From NCBI RefSeq assembly GCF_000975115.1, contig NZ_BBRE01000002.1, positions 1 through 64,000 on the forward strand: a stretch of 64,000 nt of DNA. The letters are read 5' to 3'. Each line of letters starts with the position of its first letter. Positions within the stretch are counted from its first letter, which is position 1. Origin of the DNA: Demequina oxidasica (GTDB lineage: Bacteria; Actinomycetota; Actinomycetes; Actinomycetales; Demequinaceae). A program made the translations under genes and the position numbers. Below the pieces are notes generated by a model that worked only from the letters and a program-made list of their open reading frames with translations, had not been told where the DNA came from and made no database searches. Of this stretch, positions 16,568 to 25,967 are shown in pieces.

Positions 16568-18265
16568 ATGACTGAATTCGATATCAAGCCCCGCTCGCGT
16601 CAGGTCACGGATGGCATCGAAGCCACCGCCTCGCGAGGAATGCTCCGCGCAGTAGGAATGGGTGACGACGACTTCGCCAAGCCGCAGATCGGCATCGCGA
16701 GCTCGTGGAACGAGATCACCCCCTGCAACCTGTCGCTCCAGCGCCTCGCGCAGGCGTCCAAGCAGGGCGTCCACGCCGGCGGCGGCTACCCGCTCGAGTT
16801 CGGCACCATCTCCGTGTCCGACGGCATCTCCATGGGCCACGAGGGCATGCACTACTCGCTGGTCTCGCGCGACATCATCGCCGACTCGGTCGAGGTCGTC
16901 ATGCAGGCAGAGCGCCTCGATGGCTCGGTGTTGCTGGCTGGCTGCGACAAGTCGCTGCCCGGCATGCTGATGGCCGCCGCGCGACTCGACCTCGCGTCGG
17001 TGTTCCTCTACGCGGGCTCGATCATGCCCGGCCACGTCACGCTCGAGGACGGGACCTCCAAGGACGTCACCATCATCGACGCGTTCGAGGCCGTGGGTGC
17101 GTGCGCCGCGGGCCTCATGTCGGAGGCCGACCGCCTCGCCATCGAGAAGGCGATCTGCCCCGGCGAGGGTGCGTGTGGCGGAATGTTCACCGCCAACACC
17201 ATGGCGTCCGTGGGCGAGGCGCTCGGAATGTCGATTCCCGGCTCCGCCTCACCGCCCAGCCCCGACCGTCGCCGCGACATGTACGCGCACAAGTCCGGCG
17301 AGGCAGTGGTCAACATGCTGCGTCAGGGCATCACCGCTCGCGACATCATGACCAAGCCGGCCTTCGAGAACGCAATTGCGGTTGTCATGGCGTTCGGTGG
17401 GTCGACCAACGCCGTGCTGCACCTGCTGGCCATCGCGAAGGAAGCAGATGTGGACCTCACGCTTGCGGACTTCTCGCGCATCGCCGACCAGGTCCCGCAC
17501 CTGGGTGACCTCAAGCCGTTCGGGCAGTTCGTGATGAACGATGTGGACCGCGTGGGTGGTGTTCCAGCCGTCATGAATACGCTGCTCGAAGCCGGCCTGA
17601 TGAACGGCGACGTGATGACCGTGACCGGCAAGACTTTGGCCGAGAACATGGAAGACCTCAAGCCCAACAAGATTGACGGCCGCGTGGTGCGTGCGCTGAA
17701 CAACCCGATCCACAAGTCTGGTGGCATCACCATCCTGCACGGCTCGCTCGCACCCGAGGGTGCCGTGGTCAAGTCGGCAGGATTCGACACTGACGTGTTC
17801 GAGGGCACCGCGCACGTCTTCGACGGCGAGCGCAAGGCGCTGGACGCGCTCACCGCGGGCGAGATCGTCGCCGGCGACGTCGTAGTCATTCGCTACGAAG
17901 GACCCAAGGGCGGTCCTGGCATGCGCGAGATGCTGGCCATCACCGCTGCCATCAAGGGTGCGGGACTCGGCAAGGACGTGCTGCTGCTCACTGACGGCCG
18001 CTTCTCCGGAGGCACCACCGGCCTATGCGTGGGCCACGTTGCCCCCGAGGCCGTTGACGCTGGTCCCATCGCGTTCATCAAGGACGGCGACAAGATCACG
18101 CTCGACGTCGCGAACAAGAAGCTCGACCTGCACGTGGACGAGGCTGAGCTCGAGGCACGCAAGGTGGGCTTCGAGCCGCCAGCACCTAAGTACACGCGCG
18201 GCGTGCTCGCCAAGTACGCCAAGCTCGTGGGCTCGGCCTCCACCGGGGCAGTGGTTGGGTACTAG
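16568..18265 (+). CDS. ilvD: Dihydroxy-acid dehydratase
   Basis: Fe-S enzyme that dehydrates 2,3-dihydroxy-isovalerate and 2,3-dihydroxy-3-methylvalerate to the 2-keto acids, third step of valine and isoleucine synthesis. 565 residues, normal length. Cluster-ligand motifs are visible: TPCNLSLQ (C53), GCDKSLPGM (C126) and [16 protein letters not shown]; the C-terminal active-site segment has [23 protein letters not shown]. It is separated from the ilvBNC cluster by a small membrane protein, a DUF1905 gene and a sigma cassette, so it is probably its own transcription unit. A MerR-type box lies in its upstream region. Confidence 0.96.
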   Translation: MTEFDIKPRSRQVTDGIEATASRGMLRAVGMGDDDFAKPQIGIASSWNEITPCNLSLQRLAQASKQGVHAGGGYPLEFGTISVSDGISMGHEGMHYSLVSRDIIADSVEVVMQAERLDGSVLLAGCDKSLPGMLMAAARLDLASVFLYAGSIMPGHVTLEDGTSKDVTIIDAFEAVGACAAGLMSEADRLAIEKAICPGEGACGGMFTANTMASVGEALGMSIPGSASPPSPDRRRDMYAHKSGEAVVNMLRQGITARDIMTKPAFENAIAVVMAFGGSTNAVLHLLAIAKEADVDLTLADFSRIADQVPHLGDLKPFGQFVMNDVDRVGGVPAVMNTLLEAGLMNGDVMTVTGKTLAENMEDLKPNKIDGRVVRALNNPIHKSGGITILHGSLAPEGAVVKSAGFDTDVFEGTAHVFDGERKALDALTAGEIVAGDVVVIRYEGPKGGPGMREMLAITAAIKGAGLGKDVLLLTDGRFSGGTTGLCVGHVAPEAVDAGPIAFIKDGDKITLDVANKKLDLHVDEAELEARKVGFEPPAPKYTRGVLAKYAKLVGSASTGAVVGY

Positions 18266-18300
18266 TCAGCCGGACCCTGTGGGGTCGGAGTCGGAGGGGC

Positions 18301-18326
18301 CCGCTGCGGAAAGCTTTTCGCAGCGG
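18301..18326 (+). terminator. Near-perfect 26-bp palindromic hairpin after ilvD
   Basis: CCGCTGCG and CGCAGCGG flank GAAAGCTTTT, itself self-complementary with one wobble, so the full element folds on itself. It starts 36 bases after the ilvD stop and its right arm touches the GGGAGG ribosome site of the next small gene. It may end ilvD transcription, limit translation of the small gene, or both. Confidence 0.5.
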
Positions 18327-18332
18327 GAGGCG

Positions 18333-18527
18333 ATGGCACCCAATGCCGGGCCGCACGCGTCCATCACCGGAATCCCTCGCTGGGCGCTGATCGTGGTGCC
18401 GTTCATCCTCGTAGTAGTAGTGGTGGGGATCGGCTTCGCGATTGCTGGCGCCACGAGTATTGACGGAGGCCCAGGCTTCGCGACGCCGACGCCTCGGGCG
18501 CCCGCTCCTGCCACGCCGGCGCCCTAG
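18333..18527 (+). CDS. Small single-pass membrane protein
   Basis: 64 residues: a short polar N-terminus (MAPNAGPHASITG), one strongly hydrophobic helix (about 17-40, WALIVVPFILVVVVVGIGFAI), and a Pro/Ala/Thr-rich tail that would lie outside the cell. GGGAGG precedes the ATG by two bases, with the palindrome at 18301-18326 just upstream. No family recognised. A longer reading in the same frame back into ilvD is rejected because the ribosome site and membrane helix mark this start. Confidence 0.55.
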   Translation: MAPNAGPHASITGIPRWALIVVPFILVVVVVGIGFAIAGATSIDGGPGFATPTPRAPAPATPAP

Positions 18528-18594
18528 TCGCCCGACCAACTTTTCTTGAAGCGAGGGCTTACCGCGCCGGGAACGTACTTGATAGATTCGTCAG

Positions 18595-18885
18595 ATGAGT
18601 CAAGCGATTGGACCTCTGGACCACGCCTTCACGGCAACGATCGGCGTAGAGGTCAAGGGCGAGACCTGGGCCTGCGTCGAGATGCCGAGTTCGGCAGACT
18701 TCTTTGGAACCGGCAAATCTGTCAAGGTGGACGCGGTTGTCGATGAGGTCGAGGTCGCCAACGTTGCTCTGATGCCTACCGGACGGGGAGGGCACATGCT
18801 GTCTCTCAATGCCAAGGTGCGCAAGAAACTGGGCAAGGACTTAGGCGACGAGGTCTCCGTCCGCTTGACCCGGCGGTTGACCTAA
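18595..18885 (+). CDS. DUF1905 domain protein
   Basis: 96-residue soluble protein matching the DUF1905 fold: FTATIGVEVKGETWACVEMPSSADFFGTG, then VDAVVDEVEVANVALMPTGRGGHMLSLNAKVRKKLGKDLGDEVSVRL. The family is small, beta-rich and of unknown function, often fused to YdeI-like or OmdA domains; here it stands alone. It is followed by a short hairpin and then the sigma factor cassette. Confidence 0.8.
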   Translation: MSQAIGPLDHAFTATIGVEVKGETWACVEMPSSADFFGTGKSVKVDAVVDEVEVANVALMPTGRGGHMLSLNAKVRKKLGKDLGDEVSVRLTRRLT

Positions 18886-18907
18886 GGTTCCCCGCCCCGC
18901 CGTACTA

Positions 18908-18925
18908 GGGTTGCCCCAACCTTTT
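18908..18925 (+). terminator. Short hairpin with T tract after the DUF1905 gene
   Basis: GGTTG-CCC-CAACC followed by CTTTTC, 23 bases past the stop. The stem is only five pairs, so this is a weak candidate. Confidence 0.35.
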
Positions 18926-18972
18926 CGGTACCGCGACCGTTCATGGTGGTGAGAGGCAACTAAAGGGGACAG

Positions 18973-19518
18973 ATGTCGAAGGCGATGGCAGATCCGATGC
19001 TCGAGGAGCTGTGCCGGCAACGGTACGGGCACCTAGTGGCATTGGCGACGATGCTGACGGGCTCACGTGAGAGCGCACCTGATCTAGTCCAGGAGGCCCT
19101 GATCGCTGTCTTCGGCAAGCGACGCAGTTTTCCGTCCCTGAACGCGGCCGATGCATATGTCCGCCGGGCGATCTCGTCTCGTTTTGTCGACGGTGTGCGG
19201 AAATCGTCCCGCCGGCGCGCGTCAGAGTCGGGGTTTGCGTCCCAGCAACCTGGCGCCCATCTGGATGTGGTGGGCGACGACGCAGAATTGAATGCACTGC
19301 TCGCCCAACTGCCGCCGCGGGTGCGGGCGTGCATTGTGTTGTGCTATGTCGAGGACCTGCCAATCACCGAGACCGCGCGGGCGCTGTCGCTGTCGGAAGG
19401 CAGCGTCAAGCGCTATGTGCACGATGGCCTGCAGCTTCTCAATGGTGCTTTGGGCACCACGGAATCGGTGGACGATGCGCCCCGAGTCGCGGTCGAGACA
19501 CGAGGAGCGCAGCGATGA
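18973..19518 (+). CDS. SigE-family ECF-like RNA polymerase sigma factor
   Basis: 181-residue alternative sigma factor. Region 2 shows YGHLVALATMLTGSRESAPDLVQEALIAVFGK, region 4 LPPRVRACIVLCYVEDLPITETARALSLSEGSVKRYVHDGL. This pattern is the SigE family common in actinobacteria. AAAGGGGAC precedes the ATG. Its stop overlaps the ATG of the next gene (ATGA), so the membrane protein encoded there is probably made in step and may act as its anti-sigma factor (inference). A paralogous pair lies at 39109-40730 on the other strand. Confidence 0.92.
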   Translation: MSKAMADPMLEELCRQRYGHLVALATMLTGSRESAPDLVQEALIAVFGKRRSFPSLNAADAYVRRAISSRFVDGVRKSSRRRASESGFASQQPGAHLDVVGDDAELNALLAQLPPRVRACIVLCYVEDLPITETARALSLSEGSVKRYVHDGLQLLNGALGTTESVDDAPRVAVETRGAQR

Positions 19519-21035
19519 GCGGATTAAGCGATCGGATGCGCGGCCAGGCTCGCAGCATCGAACAGGGCGTACCGGCTCTGGCGAGCGGTGAAGTGGAACA
19601 GATCGGCAAAGTGGCGCGCCGCAAGCGTCGCTCCCGGACGGCGCTGCTCGCTACGGGCGTGAGCGGGGGAGTCCTCGCCATTGGCGGTGCCGCGGCGCTG
19701 CTGCTCCTTGGCGACCGCTCGACAGCGGATCCGATTGCGCCGTCGCCGTCGCCGTCGCTCTCGTCGTCATTGTCGCCGCCTCCCTCGCCGCCTCCTTCGC
19801 CGTCGGCTTCACCGAGCGTCATGCCGGAACCCACGACGTCCGCTGAACCTACCGGGACGCCGGTGCGGACCTTTGAGGCGCCCGAGGCGACTGGCGCGGA
19901 TTCCTTCCCTATGCCATTTGGGGACGCTGAGGACGCAGCGGTGGCGATGCAGTGGGAGAACAACGTGGGGGGCAGCTTCGAAACACCGCTGTGGAGCGCC
20001 GACGGGTCGAGCTTTGTGAGTGTGCTCCGTTCGGACAGACTGTATTCGGTGCAGTATCGCGACCCATCGTCCGGTGAGGCGCGGACTCCCTGGGCCGACT
20101 GGTCCACCTTGCCGCCGGTAGTGGAGTGGGCGCCTCAAGGCGCGACCTTTGCATTGTGGTACTCGCCGGAGGGCGGCGACCCAATGCTGCGGATTTATGA
20201 CGCCGGCACGGGTGACTCCACCGCGGTTGCGACGTCACCTTCCGACATGGTCACCCACCTTTCCTGGTCACCGGATGGCTCCCTGCTCGCAGTCAGTGCT
20301 GCCGACCTTGACGCCCGCAAGGCGACTTTCGCCATTGTCAATGTGGCGACGGGTGAAGTGACGGCGAGCGGGCTTAGTGGCGACGCAGCTGAGTTTGGCG
20401 TCATCACCGACCAGATCTACTACCGCTCCATGGACCCCGACGGCAGCGGGCTCGCGGTGACGCGATCCGATGCGACCTTGCCGGAGGTCATGGCGCAGGG
20501 CCGCGAGCCGGGCGACTCCGTAGTTGGAGTCGAGCCGATCGCCTGGAGTCCCGACGGACAAACTGGAATCGTGGTGGTTCCGGACGACGGCGATGCCGGA
20601 GCGCTCTACCTCGTTGATGGTGCGACGAATGAGGTGAGATCCGTTGAGGGGGCGTATTCGGCGATCCGACCTATCGCCTGGGCGCCGGACAGTGCCCACT
20701 TTGCCTTGGCCGACAAGGACGGTACGACGGTCACGATGTTCGCGGCCGACGGGTCGAGCGTGAACTCGTGGAACGTCAACGGCGTGAACCCCAACGGCTG
20801 GGTGCAGGGCATTGCCTGGACCCCCGACTCCCAGCAAGTGGCGGTGGCAGTCCCCGCCGGCGATGGGGACGTGGCGCAACTGGCCTTCGCGAAGGCCGAC
20901 GCGGAGTCGTTGACGGTGTTGAAGGCGGGACCGCCGATTAGCAGCAACGGGCCGGCGTGGTCGCCGCAAGGCGATCAACTGGCGTGGCCGACTCAGAGTG
21001 GCTCCACGTCGCAGGTGTTGGAATTTCGGGACTAG
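19515..21035 (+). CDS. Membrane-anchored beta-propeller protein, likely sigma-cassette partner
   Basis: 506 residues. A cytoplasmic segment of about 40 residues (MSGLSDRMRGQARS to RRKRRSRTA) precedes one membrane helix (about 44-65), then a Pro/Ser-rich linker and a C-terminal domain of about 380 residues with TolB/WD40-like repeats (LSWSPDGSLLAVSA, AWSPDGQTGIVVVPDD, IAWAPDSAHFALAD, IAWTPDSQQVAVAV, PAWSPQGDQLAWP). The ATG at 19515 overlaps the sigma stop; a much longer reading into the sigma gene is rejected. By position it is a candidate anti-sigma factor with an extracytoplasmic propeller sensor, but no zinc-binding ASD motif is seen. Confidence 0.8.
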   Translation: MSGLSDRMRGQARSIEQGVPALASGEVEQIGKVARRKRRSRTALLATGVSGGVLAIGGAAALLLLGDRSTADPIAPSPSPSLSSSLSPPPSPPPSPSASPSVMPEPTTSAEPTGTPVRTFEAPEATGADSFPMPFGDAEDAAVAMQWENNVGGSFETPLWSADGSSFVSVLRSDRLYSVQYRDPSSGEARTPWADWSTLPPVVEWAPQGATFALWYSPEGGDPMLRIYDAGTGDSTAVATSPSDMVTHLSWSPDGSLLAVSAADLDARKATFAIVNVATGEVTASGLSGDAAEFGVITDQIYYRSMDPDGSGLAVTRSDATLPEVMAQGREPGDSVVGVEPIAWSPDGQTGIVVVPDDGDAGALYLVDGATNEVRSVEGAYSAIRPIAWAPDSAHFALADKDGTTVTMFAADGSSVNSWNVNGVNPNGWVQGIAWTPDSQQVAVAVPAGDGDVAQLAFAKADAESLTVLKAGPPISSNGPAWSPQGDQLAWPTQSGSTSQVLEFRD

Positions 21036-21059
21036 GTACGTCGCCACGCCCACGCCGCG

Positions 21060-21094
21060 TCTCATATGTTAAGACGGTGAGCCACGATATGAGA
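21060..21094. repeat. Inverted repeat upstream of the ilvB promoter
   Basis: TCTCATAT and ATATGAGA form an 8-bp inverted repeat with a 19-base gap, between the beta-propeller gene and the ilvB leader promoter. It could be a terminator of the former or an operator of the latter. Confidence 0.4.
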
Positions 21095-21109
21095 TTCTCT
21101 CGCTGTGGC

Positions 21110-21138
21110 GTGACAATCCCCCTGCGCGGGCGTACAGT
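21110..21138 (+). promoter_or_regulatory. Promoter of the ilvB-N-C cluster
   Basis: GTGACA (21110-21115) and TACAGT (21133-21138) are exactly 17 bases apart. The -10 ends seven bases before the leader peptide ATG, so transcription should start at or next to that ATG. Confidence 0.65.
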
Positions 21139-21145
21139 CTTCTAC

Positions 21146-21190
21146 ATGCAGACGACTCTCGTAGTAGTTATTGGGCGCGCGGACATTTAG
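21146..21190 (+). CDS. ilvB leader peptide, branched-chain-rich (MQTTLVVVIGRADI)
   Basis: 14-codon reading frame with consecutive Leu-Val-Val-Val-Ile codons. Slow reading of these codons when charged Leu, Val or Ile tRNAs are scarce would set the fold of the downstream RNA, the classical attenuation mechanism for branched-chain operons. There is no Shine-Dalgarno site and the promoter places the transcript start at the ATG, so it is probably translated leaderless. The stop codon lies inside the first arm of the following hairpin. Confidence 0.8.
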   Translation: MQTTLVVVIGRADI

Positions 21191-21250
21191 TCCTCGACCC
21201 GGCATCGTCCGCGCGCATACCCCGAAAGCCACCCAGGCTAAGGGGTTTTT
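21175..21250 (+). promoter_or_regulatory. Transcription attenuator of ilvB
   Basis: A perfect 10-bp stem, GCGCGCGGAC (21175-21184) with GTCCGCGCGC (21207-21216), overlaps the leader peptide end. A terminator follows: CCCC-GAAAGCC-ACCCA-GGCTAA-GGGG then TTTTT (21220-21250). TTAGTC at 21187-21192, in the first hairpin loop, could instead pair with GGCTAA of the terminator (one wobble), giving an antiterminator when a ribosome stalls. The alternative pairing is my inference. Confidence 0.7.
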
Positions 21251-21307
21251 CCATGCGAGGCGGATTGCGAGAGTCGCCTCACCACATCACACTCAATGGG
21301 AGAGAAG

Positions 21308-23149
21308 ATGGCACAGGCCCCGGCCCCCAAGCCGTCCGCGATGAGCGCGACAGCGACCCAGGCACGACCAGCCACCACGACGCAGGCGCGTGGCGGAGGC
21401 GAGGAAATGAACGGCGCGCAGTCGCTTATCCGCTCGCTTGAGCGCGCGGGCGCGACCGATATCTTCGGTCTCCCGGGCGGCGCAATCCTGCCGGCCTACG
21501 ACCCGTTGATGGACTCCACGATCCTGCGTCACATTCTGGTCCGCCACGAGCAGGGAGCAGGCCACGCGGCTCAGGGTTATGCCCACGCCACCGGTCGTCC
21601 AGGTGTCTGCATCGCGACGTCCGGACCCGGCGCCACCAACCTGGTGACGCCCATTGCCGACGCGAACATGGACTCGATTCCTATGGTCGCCATCACCGGT
21701 CAGGTGGCTGCGGCCAACATTGGCACGGACGCCTTCCAGGAGGCGGACATCGTGGGCATCACGCAGCCCATCACCAAGCACAACATGCTGGTGACGGACC
21801 CTGCCGACATCCCGCGCGCAATTGCCGAGGCCTTCTACATCGCCACCAACGGTCGCCCGGGCCCAGTGCTCGTGGATGTGACTAAGTCGGCAATGCAGAC
21901 GCAGACGGTGTTCAACTGGCCCGACAAGATTGAGCTGCCCGGCTTCAACTCCGGCGCCAAGCCGCACTCCAAGACGGTGCAGGAAGCTGCACGTTTGCTC
22001 GCGACGGCACGCAAGCCCGTGCTGTACGTGGGTGGCGGCGTCATCCGCTCCGGAGCATCGGAGGGCCTGCTCAAGCTCGCCAATCTTTCCGGCGCAGCGG
22101 TCGTGACCACGTTGATGGCACGAGGCGCTCTTCCCGACAGCCACCCGCAGAATCTGGGCATGCCGGGTATGCACGGCACCGTGCCCGCCGTCGCGGCCCT
22201 GCAGAACGCCGACCTGGTGGTGTCGCTGGGTGCGCGCTTCGACGACCGCGTCACCGGCAACCTGGACTCTTTCGCCCCGCTGGCGACCATCGTCCACGCG
22301 GACATCGACCCCGCGGAGATCGGCAAGAACCGTCACGCGGACGTGCCGATCGTAGGTGACCTCAAGGACGTCTTTGCTGACCTGGTGCCCGCCCTCGCCG
22401 AGGAGCACATCAAGCACGGCAAGCCGGACCTCGAGGGCTGGTGGAAGCAGCTCGACGAGTGGCGCACCACCTATTCGCTGGGCTACACGCCCACCGATGA
22501 CGGACTCGGCTCGCCGCAGCACGTCATCCAGCGCCTGGGTGAGATCTCCGGACCGGAGTCCATCTTTGTGGCCGGCGTGGGCCAGCACCAGATGTGGGCC
22601 AGCCAGTTCATCAAGTACGAGCGCCCCAACTCGTGGATCAACTCGGGAGGCCTGGGCACCATGGGCTTCTCGGTTCCCGCTGCGATGGGGGCCAAGGTGG
22701 GAGCACCGGATCGCACCGTGTGGTCAATCGACGGTGACGGTTGCTTCCAGATGACCAACCAGGAGCTCGTGACCTGCGCGCTCAACGAGATCCCGATCAA
22801 GGTTGCGATTATCAACAACTCGTCGCTGGGCATGGTGCGCCAGTGGCAGACCCTGTTCTATAACCAGCGCTACTCGAACACCGACCTCAACACGGGTCAC
22901 GGCACCGCCCGCGTGCCCGACTTCGTGAAGTTGGCCGATGCCATGGGTTGCGTGGGTCTGCGCTGCGAGTCCGATGCGGACGTCGACGCGACCATCAAGC
23001 GAGCGATGGAGATTGATGACCAGCCCGTGGTTGTGGACTTCACAGTGTCGCGCGACGCGATGGTGTGGCCGATGGTTGCTTCGGGTACCAGCAACGATGA
23101 GATTCAGTACGCCAAGGGCATTGCCCCCAAGTGGGACCGTGAGGACTAG
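21308..23149 (+). CDS. ilvB: Acetolactate synthase large subunit
   Basis: Thiamine-diphosphate enzyme that condenses two pyruvates, or pyruvate and 2-ketobutyrate, as the first common step of valine, leucine and isoleucine synthesis. 613 residues with the catalytic Glu in [14 protein letters not shown], the FAD-linked middle domain and the ThDP motif [29 protein letters not shown]. The ATG at 21308 has GGGAGAG just upstream; an ATG four codons earlier lacks a ribosome site. An Ala/Thr-rich leader of about 30 residues precedes the enzyme core. First structural gene of ilvB-ilvN-ilvC-leuB, controlled by the leader attenuator. Confidence 0.97.
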   Translation: MAQAPAPKPSAMSATATQARPATTTQARGGGEEMNGAQSLIRSLERAGATDIFGLPGGAILPAYDPLMDSTILRHILVRHEQGAGHAAQGYAHATGRPGVCIATSGPGATNLVTPIADANMDSIPMVAITGQVAAANIGTDAFQEADIVGITQPITKHNMLVTDPADIPRAIAEAFYIATNGRPGPVLVDVTKSAMQTQTVFNWPDKIELPGFNSGAKPHSKTVQEAARLLATARKPVLYVGGGVIRSGASEGLLKLANLSGAAVVTTLMARGALPDSHPQNLGMPGMHGTVPAVAALQNADLVVSLGARFDDRVTGNLDSFAPLATIVHADIDPAEIGKNRHADVPIVGDLKDVFADLVPALAEEHIKHGKPDLEGWWKQLDEWRTTYSLGYTPTDDGLGSPQHVIQRLGEISGPESIFVAGVGQHQMWASQFIKYERPNSWINSGGLGTMGFSVPAAMGAKVGAPDRTVWSIDGDGCFQMTNQELVTCALNEIPIKVAIINNSSLGMVRQWQTLFYNQRYSNTDLNTGHGTARVPDFVKLADAMGCVGLRCESDADVDATIKRAMEIDDQPVVVDFTVSRDAMVWPMVASGTSNDEIQYAKGIAPKWDRED

Positions 23150-23152
23150 ACC

Positions 23153-23692
23153 ATGACGGACAAGCACACTCTCTCCGTACTCGTGGAGAACAAGCCCGGC
23201 GTGCTCGCGCGCGTCTCCGGCCTATTCTCGCGACGTGCCTTCAACATCCACTCGCTGGCGGTGGGCCCCACCGAGCACCCCGAGATCTCCCGCATCACGG
23301 TGGTGGTCGACGTGGACGAGCACCCGCTCGAGCAGGTCACTAAGCAGCTGAATAAGTTGATCCACGTGCTCAAGATTGTGGAGCTCGAGCGTGACCGGTC
23401 GGTCCAGCGCGAGTTGTTGCTCGTCAAGCTACGTGCCGATGCGCGTCAGCGCACCGAGATCCTGCAGGTGGTCGAGCTGTTCCGCGCCAAGGTGGTCGAC
23501 GTCGCGACGGACTCGCTTGTAGTCGAGGCGGTCGGTACCCCTGAGAAGCTTGAGGCGCTGCTTGCGGCCCTCGCGCCCCATGACATTCGCGAGATTGTTC
23601 AGTCGGGCACCGTCGCGATTGGCCGCGGCGCGCGTTCCATCACGGAGCGTGCGCTCGACCGTAACCACGGACTTATTCAGAACGCTAGCTAG
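23153..23692 (+). CDS. ilvN: Acetolactate synthase small (regulatory) subunit
   Basis: 179 residues. N-terminal ACT domain (HTLSVLVENKPGVLARVSGLFSRRAFNIHSLAVGPTE) that binds valine and gives feedback inhibition, followed by the C-terminal ALS-activating domain (LLVKLRADARQRTEILQVVELFRAKVVDV). The ATG is three bases after the ilvB stop, so the two subunits should be produced together. Confidence 0.97.
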   Translation: MTDKHTLSVLVENKPGVLARVSGLFSRRAFNIHSLAVGPTEHPEISRITVVVDVDEHPLEQVTKQLNKLIHVLKIVELERDRSVQRELLLVKLRADARQRTEILQVVELFRAKVVDVATDSLVVEAVGTPEKLEALLAALAPHDIREIVQSGTVAIGRGARSITERALDRNHGLIQNAS

Positions 23693-23702
23693 CGCTACTG
23701 CC

Positions 23703-23728
23703 CAGGCAGCCGCAGCATCGGCCGCCTG
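23703..23728 (+). repeat. Hairpin between ilvN and ilvC
   Basis: CAGGC-A-GCCG and CGGC-C-GCCTG form a stem of nine pairs with one internal mismatch and a 6-base loop; its loop side carries GCATCGGC, the octamer abundant in this window. TTTTTT occurs at 23741-23746, too far for a standard terminator. It may be a processing or partial termination site. Confidence 0.4.
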
Positions 23729-23729
23729 A

Positions 23730-24818
<1,089 letters not shown>

Positions 24819-24829
24819 AAGGTATCTCT

Positions 24830-25870
24830 GTGACCAACTACCGCCTTGCAGTAATTGCTGGAGACGGCATCGGACCCGAGGTCGTAGCGGAGGGGCTCAA
24901 GTGCCTCTCCGCCGCGACCGAGGGCACCGAAATCTCGTTCGAGACGACCGACTTTGACCTGGGTGCCAAGCGTTGGCACGCGACGGGCGACACGCTCACG
25001 GACATCGACCTCGAGGCCATCCGTGGCCACGATGTGATTCTGCTGGGTGCGATCGGTGACCCGTCCGTGCCTTCCGGCACGCTCGAGCGTGGGGTACTGC
25101 TGCCGCTGCGCTTCGCCCTAGACCAGTACGTGAACCTGCGTCCCTCGCGCCTGTACCCGGGAGAGGTGTCACCACTGCGTGACGTCGATTCGGTGGACTT
25201 TGTGGTGGTGCGTGAAGGCACCGAGGGACCGTACGTGGGCAACGGCGGCGCGCTGCGCGTCGATACGCCTCACGAGATCGCGACCGAGGTTTCCATCAAC
25301 ACGCGTCACGGTGTGGAGCGCGTGGTTCGCTACGCGTTCGGCGTGGCTCAGGGGCGCGAGCGCAAGCAGCTGACCCTGGTTCACAAGCACAACGTGCTGG
25401 TGAACGCCGGCCACCTGTGGCGTCGCACCGTCGAGGCCGTCGCGTCAGAGTTCCCGGACGTGACCTGGGACTACCTGCACATTGACGCCGCGACCATCGT
25501 CATGACCACCAACCCGGCCAAGTTTGACGTCATTGTGACGGACAACCTGTTCGGCGACATCCTGACCGACCAGGCGGCAGCCATCTCTGGCGGCATCGGC
25601 CTGGCGGCGTCCGGAAACATCAACGCAGACAAGACAGCACCGTCGATGTTCGAGCCCGTTCACGGCTCGGCCCCCGACATCGCCGGTAAGGGCATCGCGG
25701 ATCCGTCCGCGACGGTTCTGTCCGTGGCGATGCTGCTGGACTTCCTTGGCTACGCGGAGCTCGCTGCAAAGGTTGAGGGCGCTGTGGCGGCCGATGCTGC
25801 GGCGAAGGATGGTTCGGCACGTTCCACCAGCGAGGTCGGCGACGCCCTCGCAGCCCGCATTCGCGGTTAG
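24830..25870 (+). CDS. leuB: 3-isopropylmalate dehydrogenase
   Basis: NAD+-dependent decarboxylating dehydrogenase of leucine synthesis, 346 residues. Signature segments include [63 protein letters not shown] and [22 protein letters not shown] start 11 bases after ilvC, in the same operon. The other leucine genes (leuA, leuC, leuD) are not in the window. Confidence 0.96.
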   Translation: MTNYRLAVIAGDGIGPEVVAEGLKCLSAATEGTEISFETTDFDLGAKRWHATGDTLTDIDLEAIRGHDVILLGAIGDPSVPSGTLERGVLLPLRFALDQYVNLRPSRLYPGEVSPLRDVDSVDFVVVREGTEGPYVGNGGALRVDTPHEIATEVSINTRHGVERVVRYAFGVAQGRERKQLTLVHKHNVLVNAGHLWRRTVEAVASEFPDVTWDYLHIDAATIVMTTNPAKFDVIVTDNLFGDILTDQAAAISGGIGLAASGNINADKTAPSMFEPVHGSAPDIAGKGIADPSATVLSVAMLLDFLGYAELAAKVEGAVAADAAAKDGSARSTSEVGDALAARIRG

Positions 25871-25881
25871 TTTTTCCCAAC

Positions 25882-25942
25882 GTCCTAGCGGTATCTGAGT
25901 GCGGTTGTCAGACCGAGTTCAGCACTCATGTACCGCTAGGAC
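25882..25942. repeat. Long two-step inverted repeat between leuB and ilvE
   Basis: GTCCTAGCGGTA (25882-25893) pairs perfectly with TACCGCTAGGAC (25931-25942), and inside these GAGTGC (25897-25902) pairs with GCACTC (25922-25927). The element fills most of the 97-base gap and ends 26 bases before the ilvE ATG. It may terminate the ilvB-leuB transcript or regulate ilvE. Confidence 0.65.
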
Positions 25943-25967
25943 GCAACACCTTTGAGAAAGGCCTGAC

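Noticed and set aside
21293-22588. 431-codon minus-strand frame opposite ilvB
   Set aside because: Antisense of a well-conserved enzyme, no ribosome site or family features.
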